Assembly (NCBI RefSeq): GCF_009811755.1
Contig: NZ_BLIV01000009.1
Span: 62,001 to 126,000, forward strand
From: Roseobacter cerasinus
GTDB taxonomy: Bacteria; Pseudomonadota; Alphaproteobacteria; Rhodobacterales; Rhodobacteraceae
Direction: 5' to 3'
DNA: 64,000 nt
Positions 18,311-26,981 of the stretch are shown piece by piece (the first letter of the stretch is position 1; each line of letters starts with the position of its first letter). The position numbers were made by a program, and so were the translations under genes. Under the pieces are notes generated by a model. That model searched no databases and had not been told where the DNA came from. It saw only the letters and a program-made list of their open reading frames with translations.

Positions 18311-18889
18311 TCAAGTCCCTGAAATTGTTTTTGACCAAACATTTACCGCTGATCCGGGCTGCGCGGAAACAGTCAGCACATCCGATACGTACTGTTTCTG
18401 GGATCGAAAACAGATCAGGTGGAAACGATCCTCGCCGAGCATCCAAAACGCGGCTGGCACCTGTGCCAAGCGTGTCCGGCGCAGCTGACCAAAGGCAAAA
18501 CGATCCGGTGCCAGATCAACGGGGCAAAGCTTGGCCAGAACGTCCCGGGCGTGTGGGCCACTCAGGATGAAACCGGCACGGGCGTCCGACACATTGACGG
18601 CCAAAGCATGGACCCGCGACAGGCTCTCTTGCAACTGGTGAAGCTTGTCCGGCACGTCACCATGCGCGCAAAGGATCAACAGCTCATCCGGACTCATCCA
18701 GCACACTCCAACGCCATCTGCAGTGTTGATCATGCCGCGCTCGGGCACCTTTTGACCTGTCGCAGACTTCACTGCCGCCCGAATGGTGTCGTCTGACAGA
18801 TCGCCGCGCAGGGTGATCATGCCTTGCAAGGGTGCTTCGGCAATCGCCGCGATCCCGCCGTCAGCCCCGGCTGTCATTGGTTCAGACAT
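18311..18889 (-). CDS. soxG: Sarcosine oxidase gamma subunit
   Basis: A 192-residue gamma subunit of heterotetrameric sarcosine oxidase, an FAD/FMN/NAD enzyme that oxidises sarcosine and passes the methyl group to tetrahydrofolate. It resembles the GcvT-like fold: VCWMSPDELLILC, VNVSDARAGFILSGPHARDVLAKLCPVDL (given here as two pieces by position, about 70-150) and FHLICFRSQ. The ATG at 18889 overlaps the soxA stop by 8 nt, implying coupling. Last gene of soxBDAG. Confidence 0.9.
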   Translation of the reverse strand: MSEPMTAGADGGIAAIAEAPLQGMITLRGDLSDDTIRAAVKSATGQKVPERGMINTADGVGVCWMSPDELLILCAHGDVPDKLHQLQESLSRVHALAVNVSDARAGFILSGPHARDVLAKLCPVDLAPDRFAFGQLRRTRLAQVPAAFWMLGEDRFHLICFRSQKQYVSDVLTVSAQPGSAVNVWSKTISGT

Positions 18890-21800
18890 CCGCCTTCTCC
18901 CCGTCCCTGTCATAGAACACCGGGTTTACAATGCGCGCCTTGTAGGTGGCGCCTTCGGTGCCGGGGAACTCCAGCACCTCGCCCATGCGGTCGGGCCCAT
19001 GCAACACCAGCCCCATGGCGATCCCCTTGCCAAGGTTCGGCGAATGATAGCTGGACGTCACCCGCCCAATCATAGTGCGCTGGCCATTGGCGTTTGCCCC
19101 CTCGCCCACGGCATAGGCGCCATCGGGCAGCACCGCGCCCGAGAGTGTCTCCAGCCCCACCAGCTTCCAGCGCTCGGGGTCGGTCATGTGGCTCCGCTCC
19201 TGCGCGCGTTTGCCGAGGTAGTCGTCCTTCTTCTTCGAAATCGCCCACTGCAACCCCAGATCCTGCGGGATCACAGTACCGTCGGTCTCATCCCCGATCA
19301 TGATGAAGCCTTTTTCCGCCCGCAGGATATGCAGCGCCTCGGTGCCATAGGGCATCACGCCTAGGTCATGCCCCACAACCATCAGGGCGTCCCAGAACGC
19401 CTGCCCCTGCCCCGCATCCACCGCGATCTCATAACTCAGTTCCCCCGAGAAGGAGATGCGGTAGACGCGGACCTTGAAGCCCGCCAGTTCGCCATCGGCC
19501 CATTCCATGAACCCCAGCGCCTCTTTCGAGATATCCATGCCGCCAAGCTTTTCCAGCGCCGTTCGCGCATTCGGGCCGACGACCGCCACCTGCGCATACT
19601 GTTCGGTCACATTGGCCACATAGACCTGCCAGTCCCACCATTCGGTCTGCAGCCATTCTTCCATATGCTGGTGAATGCGTTCGGCCCCGCCGGTGGTGGT
19701 GTGGCAGAGGAAGGTGTCCTCGTCGATCCGCGCCACCACACCGTCGTCCATCAGGAACCCGTTTTCCGAGCACATCAATCCATAGCGGCATTTGCCCGGT
19801 TTCAGCGTGCTCATCATGTTGGTGTAGAGCATATCGAGGAAACGCCCCGCATCCGGCCCCTTCACGATCAGCTTGCCGAGCGTGGATGCGTCAAGCAGCC
19901 CGAGGTGTTCGCGGGTATTCTTCGTCTCGCGCATCACCGCGTCATGGGTGCTCTCGCCCGCCCGCACATAGGCATAAGGGCGGCGCCAATGGCCGACCGG
20001 CTCCCACTCGGCGCCATTGGCCGCGTGCCAGTCGTGCATCGGTGTGCGGCGAATGGGCTGGAACACCTCGCCCCGCGCCTCCCCGGCAATCGCGCCCATG
20101 GAGATGGGCGTGTAGGGCGGGCGGAAGGTCGTGGTGCCGACCTCGGGGATGGAACTGCCAAGCGACCCGGCCAGCGTCGCCAGCCCGTTGATATTGCTCA
20201 GCTTGCCCTGATCCGTCGCCATGCCGAGCGTCGTGTAGCGTTTGGCATGCTCCACGCTTTCAAAGCCCTCTTGCGCGGCCAACTGCACGTCCGAGACCTT
20301 CACGTCGTTCTGATAGTCGAGCCACGCCTTGCCGCGCAGCGCGGGCCCGGCGCCCTGCGGCATGAGCCAGACGGGCTGCATCGGCGCCTCCTCCGGCGTC
20401 TCCCCAACGGGTGGTTTGACCCGTGTGGGCTTGAAGCCGACGGCCTTGGCTGCCGCCTTGCCCGCCTGATCAGCACTTGTGAGCACATCGGCAAGGCGCA
20501 TCTCGCCTGCCGCGGCCCCTGCCGGGGTTGCGAAGGCCTCTCCCGCCGCACCTGTCGGGGCTTTGTCCACATCCGGTCTGAAATGGGCCTGAGCCTCATC
20601 CCAGACGAGTTTACCACCGCAATGGGACCACAGATGCACCACCGGCGACCAGCCCCCCGACATCGCAACAGCGTCGCAGGCGATCTCTTCCAGCACCGCG
20701 CCTTCACCCGCTTGGGAGCAGATGCCCACGCCGGTCACGCGCTTGCCGCCCGCGACCTTTGCGATGCCGTGCCCCATCATCACGCGGATGCCCAGCGCTT
20801 TGGCCTCTGCCATCGCCGCGCTGTCCTCGGCCAGCACCCGCGCATCGAGGATCGCAGGCACACGCAACCCAGCATTTACCAGCGCAAATGCTGTCAGGTA
20901 AGCATCATCGTTGTTGGTCACGACCACCGTTCTGTCGCCGGCTGAGACGCCGTAGTTGGCCACATAGTCGCGCACGGCACTGGCCAGCATCACACCGGGG
21001 ATGTCATTGCCCGCAAAGGACAAAGGCCGCTCGATGGCCCCGGTTGCGGTCACGATATGGCCCGCCCGGATCCGCCAGAGACGATGCCGGGGGCCGGGGG
21101 TTTCGGGGGCGTGATCGCGCAGTTGCTCGTAGCCCAGCACATAACCATGGTCGTAGACGCCTGCGCCCATCAAGCGCTTGCGCAGGGTGACATTCGGCAT
21201 GGCGTCCAGTTCCGCCACGATTTCGTCCACGAAGTTGTCCACAGGCTTGCCGTCCACCGTGCCACCGTCCACGGGGCCGCGCCCGCCCCAATGGGCGGAT
21301 TGCTCGACCAGCAGCACCTTGGCACCGGTGAGGGCGGCTGTTTTCGCCGCCTGCAAGCCCGCAACGCCCCCGCCGATCACCATGACATCGCAGAAAAAAT
21401 GGAAATGTTCATAGGTATCCGCATCACGCGCTTTCGGCGCGCGCCCCAACCCGGCGGACTGGCGGATAAAGGGTTCATAGACATGTTTCCACAGGGGGCG
21501 TGGGTGGATGAACATCTTGTAATAGAAGCCTGCGGGCAGAAACCGGCTGAGGTGTGTGTTGATCGCACCAATGTCAAAGTCGAGGCTGGGCCAGTGGTTC
21601 TGGCTTTGGGCCGTCAGCCCCTCGAAAAGCTCGGTTGTGGTGACGCGCTGATTAGGCTCGAAGGTGCCTTCGTCTCCGAGGTTGACCAGCCCATTCGGCT
21701 CTTCGGCACCTGACGCGACGATCCCGCGCGGGCGATGGTATTTGAACGAGCGGCCCACCAGCATCTCGTCATTGGCCAGCAAGGCTGAGGCAAGGGTGTC

Positions 21801-21896
21801 CCCCTCAAAGCCGCGCAGGCGTTTGCCGTTGAAGGTAAACTGCAGCGGCTGGCCTTTGTTCAGAAGGCGGCCGCCGGTGGCCAGACGTGTGCTCAT
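18882..21896 (-). CDS. soxA: Sarcosine oxidase alpha subunit
   Basis: A 1004-residue alpha subunit. Its N-terminal 2Fe-2S-like fold (TFNGKRLRGFEGDTLASALL) is followed by an NAD-binding Rossmann domain (VIGGGVAGLQAAKTAALTGA), a central linker, and a C-terminal aminomethyltransferase (GcvT-like) domain that binds folate (LGLLDASTLGKLIVKGPDA, RYGLMCSENGFLMDDGV). It produces 5,10-methylene-tetrahydrofolate with the other subunits. The start at 21896 follows GGAGG by 8 nt and gives the usual length; the longer frame back to 22184 overlaps soxD and is rejected. Preceded by soxD and followed by soxG. Confidence 0.97.
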   Translation of the reverse strand: MSTRLATGGRLLNKGQPLQFTFNGKRLRGFEGDTLASALLANDEMLVGRSFKYHRPRGIVASGAEEPNGLVNLGDEGTFEPNQRVTTTELFEGLTAQSQNHWPSLDFDIGAINTHLSRFLPAGFYYKMFIHPRPLWKHVYEPFIRQSAGLGRAPKARDADTYEHFHFFCDVMVIGGGVAGLQAAKTAALTGAKVLLVEQSAHWGGRGPVDGGTVDGKPVDNFVDEIVAELDAMPNVTLRKRLMGAGVYDHGYVLGYEQLRDHAPETPGPRHRLWRIRAGHIVTATGAIERPLSFAGNDIPGVMLASAVRDYVANYGVSAGDRTVVVTNNDDAYLTAFALVNAGLRVPAILDARVLAEDSAAMAEAKALGIRVMMGHGIAKVAGGKRVTGVGICSQAGEGAVLEEIACDAVAMSGGWSPVVHLWSHCGGKLVWDEAQAHFRPDVDKAPTGAAGEAFATPAGAAAGEMRLADVLTSADQAGKAAAKAVGFKPTRVKPPVGETPEEAPMQPVWLMPQGAGPALRGKAWLDYQNDVKVSDVQLAAQEGFESVEHAKRYTTLGMATDQGKLSNINGLATLAGSLGSSIPEVGTTTFRPPYTPISMGAIAGEARGEVFQPIRRTPMHDWHAANGAEWEPVGHWRRPYAYVRAGESTHDAVMRETKNTREHLGLLDASTLGKLIVKGPDAGRFLDMLYTNMMSTLKPGKCRYGLMCSENGFLMDDGVVARIDEDTFLCHTTTGGAERIHQHMEEWLQTEWWDWQVYVANVTEQYAQVAVVGPNARTALEKLGGMDISKEALGFMEWADGELAGFKVRVYRISFSGELSYEIAVDAGQGQAFWDALMVVGHDLGVMPYGTEALHILRAEKGFIMIGDETDGTVIPQDLGLQWAISKKKDDYLGKRAQERSHMTDPERWKLVGLETLSGAVLPDGAYAVGEGANANGQRTMIGRVTSSYHSPNLGKGIAMGLVLHGPDRMGEVLEFPGTEGATYKARIVNPVFYDRDGEKADV

Positions 21897-21957
21897 CGAT
21901 TGACCTCCGGCGTGTGGGCCGTTGTTGATACTTGCATATTTTTGGAACAATGAAGGG

Positions 21958-22287
21958 TCATGCGAGATCTTTCCACGTCCAGCCGGGGCGCTTTTTGGAG
22001 ATCTTGGCGCGCAGGTCCTTGGGCGGCTCGGTGGTCTGGGCGGGATAGGTGCCAAAGACCTCCAGCGTTGTGGTGCAGCGCGCGGCGTGGAACCATTTGC
22101 CGCAGCCGTAGACATGGCGCCAGCGCTCGAAATGCACCCCGCGCGGGTTTTCCCGCATGAAGAGGTAATCTTCGAAGTCATCATCGGAGCTGCCGGGGCC
22201 GTGCCGGGTCAGATGCGCCTCACCGCCGCCGTGGAATTCGGTTTCTTCAGCGGTGACGCCGCAAACAGGACAGGTGAGGATCAGCAT
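21958..22287 (-). CDS. soxD: Sarcosine oxidase delta subunit
   Basis: A 109-residue zinc-binding delta subunit. CPVCG at residues 6-10 with later cysteines in VYGCGKWFHAARC give the structural zinc site. The family motif GVHFERWRHVYGCGKWF is intact. It scaffolds the alpha-beta interface of the heterotetramer. It lies 61 bp before soxA. The frame starts immediately after an intrinsic terminator belonging to the small gene upstream, so soxDAG may need read-through or its own promoter. Confidence 0.95.
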   Translation of the reverse strand: MLILTCPVCGVTAEETEFHGGGEAHLTRHGPGSSDDDFEDYLFMRENPRGVHFERWRHVYGCGKWFHAARCTTTLEVFGTYPAQTTEPPKDLRAKISKKRPGWTWKDLA

Positions 22288-22320
22288 GGGCGGGCTCCGG
22301 CGATATCAGGCGCGCGCAGC

Positions 22321-22350
22321 AAAAAGGCGGGCGCCACAAGACGCCCGCCT
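22321..22350 (-). terminator. Intrinsic terminator inside the sox locus
   Basis: On the minus strand a 9-bp stem (AGGCGGGCG with CGCCCGCCT) and 8-nt loop are followed by TTTTT. It ends the 22378-22587 small gene and sits between it and soxD, so it would limit soxB-initiated transcription. Confidence 0.8.
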
Positions 22351-22377
22351 GCTGCGGTCAAGGGAGGGGTATTGGTG

Positions 22378-22587
22378 TTAGTCCACCACGGCAGGTGCTG
22401 CCGGGTCAGCAGCTGCTGGGGGTGCGGTTTCGATGGCTGCCGGATCAGCAGCGCCGTCCCCCTCTGGTGGAACGGTGCTTGTGCCCAGAACGGCCAGCAG
22501 GAAGACGAACGCGCCGATAACCACGAGCGCGATGAAAATGCCTTTCCCGCTGACGCCATCAGAGGTGTGGGTCGTATAGTCAGCCAT
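22378..22587 (-). CDS. Small single-pass membrane protein
   Basis: A 69-residue protein with a polar N-terminus (MADYTTHTSDGVSGKG), one strong transmembrane helix (IFIALVVIGAFVFLLAVLG) and an acidic, Ala/Pro-rich tail. AAGGAG lies 8 nt upstream of the ATG. It resembles the product of 22804-22986 (MxDxT..TS pattern, same helix placement), so the pair are probably paralogues. Both lie in the sox operon direction, between soxB and soxD. No function is known. Confidence 0.75.
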   Translation of the reverse strand: MADYTTHTSDGVSGKGIFIALVVIGAFVFLLAVLGTSTVPPEGDGAADPAAIETAPPAAADPAAPAVVD

Positions 22588-22744
22588 TGGTCGGTCTCCT
22601 TGTTACGGGAGGCCAGTTTGGCGCATGGCGGCCAAGCAGCAATGCCGGGACGCGGGGACGGATGATTTGGGCGGTGCGCAGCCGGAGTTACCCGGGTGGA
22701 CTGGCTAAAAGGCGCCGATGATAAGAATTTGTGGAAAAAAGGCC

Positions 22745-22782
22745 AAATGCTGCAGGGACGCGATCCTGTCCCTGCAGCATTT
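22745..22782 (-). terminator. Intrinsic terminator after the first small membrane-protein gene
   Basis: A perfect 14-bp inverted repeat (AAATGCTGCAGGGA at 22745-22758 with its complement at 22769-22782) around a 10-nt loop. On the minus strand it is followed by a T-rich stretch ending in six T residues. It lies 22 bp after the 22804-22986 gene. Confidence 0.8.
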
Positions 22783-22803
22783 CTCTGTGTCTGCGAGGCA
22801 AGC

Positions 22804-22986
22804 TTAGTCGCCCGCGATGGCTTCTGCCGCGCCTTCAATAGCTGTATCAGGGCCTTCGACCGAAATACCGGCATCACCCGCCAGCATAAAATAGGCAAGC
22901 ACACCGACAACAACGACGAGCATGCCCACGATGAAGGCCAGGCCAGTATTGCTGCTGCTTGAGGTCTGCTGTGTTTGATCGGACAT
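22804..22986 (-). CDS. Small single-pass membrane protein, paralogue
   Basis: A 60-residue protein: Ser/Thr/Gln-rich start (MSDQTQQTSSSSNTG), one transmembrane helix (LAFIVGMLVVVVGVLAYFML) and a short acidic tail. AGGAG lies 7 nt upstream of the ATG. It has its own terminator. It is similar in design to 22378-22587. Located between soxB and soxD in the same direction; a role in sarcosine oxidation is not established. Confidence 0.75.
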   Translation of the reverse strand: MSDQTQQTSSSSNTGLAFIVGMLVVVVGVLAYFMLAGDAGISVEGPDTAIEGAAEAIAGD

Positions 22987-23129
22987 GATAAATCTCCTGT
23001 ATGCGTTTCGCTTGCAGAAGAAACACCTGGACCCCGGGCCTTGTTCCGAAAAACCCTCGATTGGTAAAGATCGCCAAGTCCGGCAAGCTGCGCTATCCTA
23101 TGGCAGTGGCGGGAAAAGAGGAGCCTCAG

Positions 23130-23315
23130 ATGAGCAAGGAAATGATGGCCGTTCTGGTCTTTGGTGTGATTGCCGGTGTCGCAATCATCATGCTGGTGCG
23201 GGAGCGGCGCGGCATCGCCGAGCGCAAGGCCGCGCGGGGCGGACGCGAGGTGGATGTCAGCAGCCTGATCGCCTTTGGCAGCGCGGCTGGTCAGGGTAAG
23301 AAAACGCACGACTGA
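23130..23315 (+). CDS. Small membrane protein, opposite strand in sox locus
   Basis: A 61-residue protein starting MSKEMMAVLVFGVIAGVAI, with one N-terminal transmembrane helix and a basic cytoplasmic tail (RERRGIAERKAARGGRE). GAGGAG lies 6 nt before the ATG; the upstream in-frame extension to 23001 is rejected for lack of a ribosome site. It diverges from the 22804-22986 gene and converges on soxB. Function unknown. Confidence 0.6.
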   Translation: MSKEMMAVLVFGVIAGVAIIMLVRERRGIAERKAARGGREVDVSSLIAFGSAAGQGKKTHD

Positions 23316-23410
23316 CGACGCATCCCGGCCGGTCTGTTTCGCGGCAGACCGTCGAGGCCCCAAAAGCACACAAGCCGCGACGGCGAATTGGGGGGCGGTG
23401 GCGGCGGGCA

Positions 23411-24655
23411 TCAATGAGCCACCCCGGCGGCTACGCTTTCATCGATGAAACGGCCCTCACGAAAGCGCTCCAGACCGAAGGCGTCGGTCAGAGGCCCGTG
23501 TCCTTTCGCGATCAGCTCTGCCATGGCCCAGCCTGAACCCGGCGTGGCCTTGAACCCGCCCGTGCCCCAGCCGCAGTTGATAAAGACATTCTCAACCGGT
23601 GTTTTCGACAGGATGGGCGAGCGGTCACCGGTCACATCCACGATCCCACCCCACTGGCGCAACATCTTGAGACGGCTGATCATCGGGAAGGTCTCAATCA
23701 GCGCGCGCACGGTTTCCTCGATATGGTGGAAGGCGCCGCGCTGGGTGTAATTGTTGTACCCATCGGTGCCGCCGCCGATCACCATCTCACCCTTGTCGGA
23801 CTGGCTCATGTATCCATGCACCGTATTGGCCATGACCACCACATCCATGCAGGGCTTGATCGGCTCGCTGACCAGCGCCTGCAAAGCCACCGATTCAATG
23901 GGCAACCGGAAGCCGGCAAGCCCGGCCACATGGCCCGAGTTGCCCGCCACAACGATGCCGAGCTTGCCACAGTCAATCGCGCCTTTCGTGGTGTCGACGC
24001 CCACCACCTTGCCGCCCTCGCGGCGAATGGCCGTCACCTCGCACTGCTGGATCACATCCATGCCCATGTCCGAGCATGCTCGCGCATAGCCCCAGGCCAC
24101 CGCATCATGCCGCGCCGTGCCGCCACGTGCCTGCCACAGCCCGCCAAGCACGGGATAGCGTGGGCCATTGATATCGATGATCGGCACCAGCTCTTTCACC
24201 CGGCGCGGGCCGATGAATTCGGTCTTCACGCCCTGCAGCGCGTTGGCATGCGCCGTGCGCTGATAGCCGCGCACCTCGTGGTGGGTCTGCGCCAGCATGA
24301 TCACCCCGCGCGGGGAGAACATGACATTGTAGTTCAGATCCTGGCTCATCGTCTCATAGAGACTGCGCGACTTCTCGTAGAGCGCTGCGGAGGGATCCTG
24401 CAGGTAGTTGCTGCGTATGATCGTGGTGTTGCGGCCCGTGTTGCCACCCCCCAGCCAGCCCTTCTCAAGGATTGCCACGTTCTTGATGCCAAAGCGCTTG
24501 CCCAGGTGATAGGCCGTGGCCAGCCCGTGCCCGCCGCCGCCGATGATGATCACGTCATAACGCGGCTTCGGCTCCGCTTTCTTCCATGCGCGCTCCCAGC
24601 CGCTGTGATAGCGTGCGGCCTCGCGCGCAACGGCAAAGACGGAATAGCGTTTCAT
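23411..24655 (-). CDS. soxB: Sarcosine oxidase beta subunit
   Basis: A 414-residue flavoprotein subunit that oxidises sarcosine. The FAD-binding Rossmann motif is DVIIIGGGGHGLATAYHLG (about 34-52), and His183 in ARHDAVAWGY matches the site of covalent FMN attachment in characterised enzymes. The C-terminal CGWGTGGFKATPGSG is the substrate-side glycine-rich signature. First gene of the sox operon. soxD, the next subunit, is over 1.1 kb away because three small genes intervene. A 216-bp spacer separates it from divergent ccmI and should hold its promoter. Confidence 0.97.
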   Translation of the reverse strand: MKRYSVFAVAREAARYHSGWERAWKKAEPKPRYDVIIIGGGGHGLATAYHLGKRFGIKNVAILEKGWLGGGNTGRNTTIIRSNYLQDPSAALYEKSRSLYETMSQDLNYNVMFSPRGVIMLAQTHHEVRGYQRTAHANALQGVKTEFIGPRRVKELVPIIDINGPRYPVLGGLWQARGGTARHDAVAWGYARACSDMGMDVIQQCEVTAIRREGGKVVGVDTTKGAIDCGKLGIVVAGNSGHVAGLAGFRLPIESVALQALVSEPIKPCMDVVVMANTVHGYMSQSDKGEMVIGGGTDGYNNYTQRGAFHHIEETVRALIETFPMISRLKMLRQWGGIVDVTGDRSPILSKTPVENVFINCGWGTGGFKATPGSGWAMAELIAKGHGPLTDAFGLERFREGRFIDESVAAGVAH

Positions 24656-24871
24656 GGCCCTGTCACCCCATTTTCAGACCGTGCCGCACGCAGCGGGACT
24701 GGTTCCGTTCTGATGAACTGCCCGAAAAAGAAGAGACTGCGCGCGCCGCTTTCTAACAAGTTTGCGACACCGCGTTCAATTGCCTCGGGCCTCGCCACAC
24801 ATCCGTGGCCATTTGCCCCTTTTGTGAGCGGTCATTGTTGACTAAGTGAAGGAGCCAAGGAGTAGGCCTCT

Positions 24872-26104
24872 ATGACAATCTTCTGGATCCTCGCGGGTGG
24901 TCTGGCCCTGGCCATCGCGGTCCTTCTGGCGCTTGGATTGCGCGCCCCGCGCGGTGGTGCCGCGGTGCCGCCTGCCGCCTACGACCTGCGTGTCTACCGC
25001 GACCAGTTGAAGGAGATCGACAAGGACCTCGCGCGCGGCGTGGTCAGCCCCGAGGATGCCGACCGCGTGCGCGCCGAAGTGTCGCGCCGCATACTGGCTG
25101 CGGACGCCGCCTTGCAAAATGATGTGGTGGCGGCGGATGCCAACAAGGGCGCGCCGGGTGTGGTGGCGGGGGTGATTGCGCTGATCCTCGTGGCGGGCAG
25201 CATTGCGATGTATCTGCAGCTTGGCGCACCGGGATACGGTGATCTGTCGCTGGCCGACCGCATCGCCTTTGCCGAAGAGGCGCGCACCACAAGGCCCAGT
25301 CAGGCGGAGGCCGAAGCCAGCCTGCCTAACGCGCAGCCTCCACAAGAGGCGAGCCCCGACTACGTTGCCCTTGTCGAGCAGCTGCGCGCGACCGTCGCGC
25401 AGCGGCCCGATGATCTGCAAGGTCACATTCTTCTGGCGCAGAATGAGGCCAACCTGGGCAACTTCCGCGCCGCCGCAGAGGCGCAGGCGCAGATCATCCG
25501 CATCAAGGGGGCCGCTGTCACCGCACAGGATCACACCGATTACGCCGACATGCTGGTGGTGGCGGCAGGCGGCTATGTCTCGCCGGAGGCAGAGGCCGCG
25601 TTGCAGCGCGCCCTGTCGCTTGAGCCGGAGAACGGCACCGCGCGCTATTACATGGGGCTGATGATGGCGCAGACGGGCCGCCCGGATACGGCCTTTCGCG
25701 CCTGGGACGCGCTGTTGCGTGCAGGCCCGGAGGACGCGCCCTGGATCCCACCAATCCTGGCTCAGATCGAGGATATGGCGATTCGTGCCGGCGTGAACTA
25801 CCAGCTGCCCGAAATCGGCAGCGGGCGCGGCCCCTCCCCTGCCGATATCGAGGCGGCGGGTGATCTCTCCCCTGCGGAACGGATGCAGATGATCGAAGGC
25901 ATGGTCAGCGGCCTCTCGGAACGGTTGGCAACCGAAGGCGGCCCGGTGCAGGACTGGGCGCAGCTGATCTCGGCCCTTGGTGTACTGGGGCAGCGGGGTC
26001 AGGCCCGCGCCGTCTATGACAATGCGGTCGAGGTCTTTGCCGATGACACCCGGGCGCTTGACCTGCTGCTGCGCGCCGGGCAGCGGGCGCAGGTTGTCGA
26101 ATGA
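24872..26104 (+). CDS. ccmI: Cytochrome c biogenesis protein CcmI
   Basis: A 410-residue inner-membrane protein: a first transmembrane helix (MTIFWILAGGLALAIAVLLAL), a cytoplasmic leucine-zipper-like loop (AAYDLRVYRDQLKEIDKDLA), a second helix near residues 92-110 (GVVAGVIALILVAGSIAMYL), and periplasmic TPR repeats. CcmI holds apocytochrome c for haem ligation by CcmF/H. AAGGAG lies 10 nt upstream of the ATG. Its stop overlaps the ruvX start (ATGA). Other ccm genes are not nearby, which is common in this family. Confidence 0.93.
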   Translation: MTIFWILAGGLALAIAVLLALGLRAPRGGAAVPPAAYDLRVYRDQLKEIDKDLARGVVSPEDADRVRAEVSRRILAADAALQNDVVAADANKGAPGVVAGVIALILVAGSIAMYLQLGAPGYGDLSLADRIAFAEEARTTRPSQAEAEASLPNAQPPQEASPDYVALVEQLRATVAQRPDDLQGHILLAQNEANLGNFRAAAEAQAQIIRIKGAAVTAQDHTDYADMLVVAAGGYVSPEAEAALQRALSLEPENGTARYYMGLMMAQTGRPDTAFRAWDALLRAGPEDAPWIPPILAQIEDMAIRAGVNYQLPEIGSGRGPSPADIEAAGDLSPAERMQMIEGMVSGLSERLATEGGPVQDWAQLISALGVLGQRGQARAVYDNAVEVFADDTRALDLLLRAGQRAQVVE

Positions 26105-26589
26105 TCCACGATGATCTGGAGGCCTTTGCCGCCGCCCTGCCCCCTCTGCAAAGCCTCGCGGGGCTCGACCTTGGCACTGCAACCATCGGTGTGGCGGTGT
26201 CGGACACGTTCTTGTCGATCGCGACACCGCTGGAGACAATCAAGCGCAAGAAATTCGGGCAGGACGCGGCCAAACTCTCCTCAATCCTCGCAGAGCGCCG
26301 GATCTGCGGGCTTGTGCTGGGCCTGCCGCGCAACATGGACGGCAGCGAGGGCCCACGGTGCCAATCCACCCGCGCCTTTGCCCGCAACCTCATTCAGACC
26401 GCCGGGCTCGGCCTTCCCATCACCTTCTGGGACGAACGCCTGTCGACCGTGGCCGCCGAGCGCGCCTTGCTGGAGGCGGATACGTCGCGAAAACGTCGCG
26501 CCGAGGTCATTGATCACGTGGCGGCGGGGTATATCTTGCAAGGGGCATTGGACCGTCTCCGCGTGCTGCGCGGCGCATCTGGAGAGTAG
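26101..26589 (+). CDS. ruvX: Putative pre-16S rRNA nuclease / Holliday junction resolvase RuvX (YqgF)
   Basis: A 162-residue RNase H-fold nuclease. The catalytic Asp is in LAGLDLGTATIGVAVSD, the Glu in TFWDERLSTVAAERAL, and the third acidic residue in RKRRAEVIDHVAAGYIL. YqgF proteins process the 5' end of 16S rRNA and were first proposed as Holliday junction resolvases. It is coupled to ccmI by an ATGA overlap and followed 3 bp later by a DUF1289 gene, a common alphaproteobacterial order. Confidence 0.95.
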   Translation: MIHDDLEAFAAALPPLQSLAGLDLGTATIGVAVSDTFLSIATPLETIKRKKFGQDAAKLSSILAERRICGLVLGLPRNMDGSEGPRCQSTRAFARNLIQTAGLGLPITFWDERLSTVAAERALLEADTSRKRRAEVIDHVAAGYILQGALDRLRVLRGASGE

Positions 26590-26592
26590 AGT

Positions 26593-26823
26593 ATGAGTGA
26601 CGATATCTGGCGCCGCGACGAGGTCGAAAGCCCCTGCATCAAGGTCTGTGTGATTCACCCCGAGGCGCGGCTTTGCACCGGCTGCCTGCGCTCCATCGAC
26701 GAGATCACCGCCTGGTCCAAGATGAGCCCCGACGCGCGGCGGGCCGTCATGGCCGAGCTGCCTGCTCGACAAGGGCAATTGAGCCAGCGGCGCGGCGGGC
26801 GCGCAGCCCGGCTGGCACGCTGA
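26593..26823 (+). CDS. DUF1289 small cysteine-rich protein
   Basis: A 76-residue protein with the DUF1289 pattern: ESPCIKVCVIHPEARLCTGCLRSIDEI, in which four cysteines (the C-x3-C and C-x2-C pairs) probably bind zinc or an Fe-S centre, followed by W-SKMSPDARRAVMAELPAR. A GGAGAG run lies 8 nt before the ATG. It is third in the ccmI-ruvX unit. The function of the family is unknown. Confidence 0.9.
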   Translation: MSDDIWRRDEVESPCIKVCVIHPEARLCTGCLRSIDEITAWSKMSPDARRAVMAELPARQGQLSQRRGGRAARLAR

Positions 26824-26981
26824 TCCTTATTGAGCGTCTGGTTGGCGTCGCGAACAGGCGATAAGCTGCTCAAAGCCTCCTGCTGAACCGACTGTGTTTT
26901 TACCCCGCGCCCGGCGGCGGGTAGATTGGTCACAACTGTCCTGCGCGGCCTGATGACAGGCCCAAGCCGAGGTCCAGAACA

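Noticed and set aside
19368-20945. 525-codon frame antisense to soxA
   Set aside because: Overlaps the well-supported soxA gene fully; composition typical of a G+C-rich shadow.
22281-23414. 377-codon frame across the sox small genes
   Set aside because: Covers several clear small genes and terminators in other frames; no domain.
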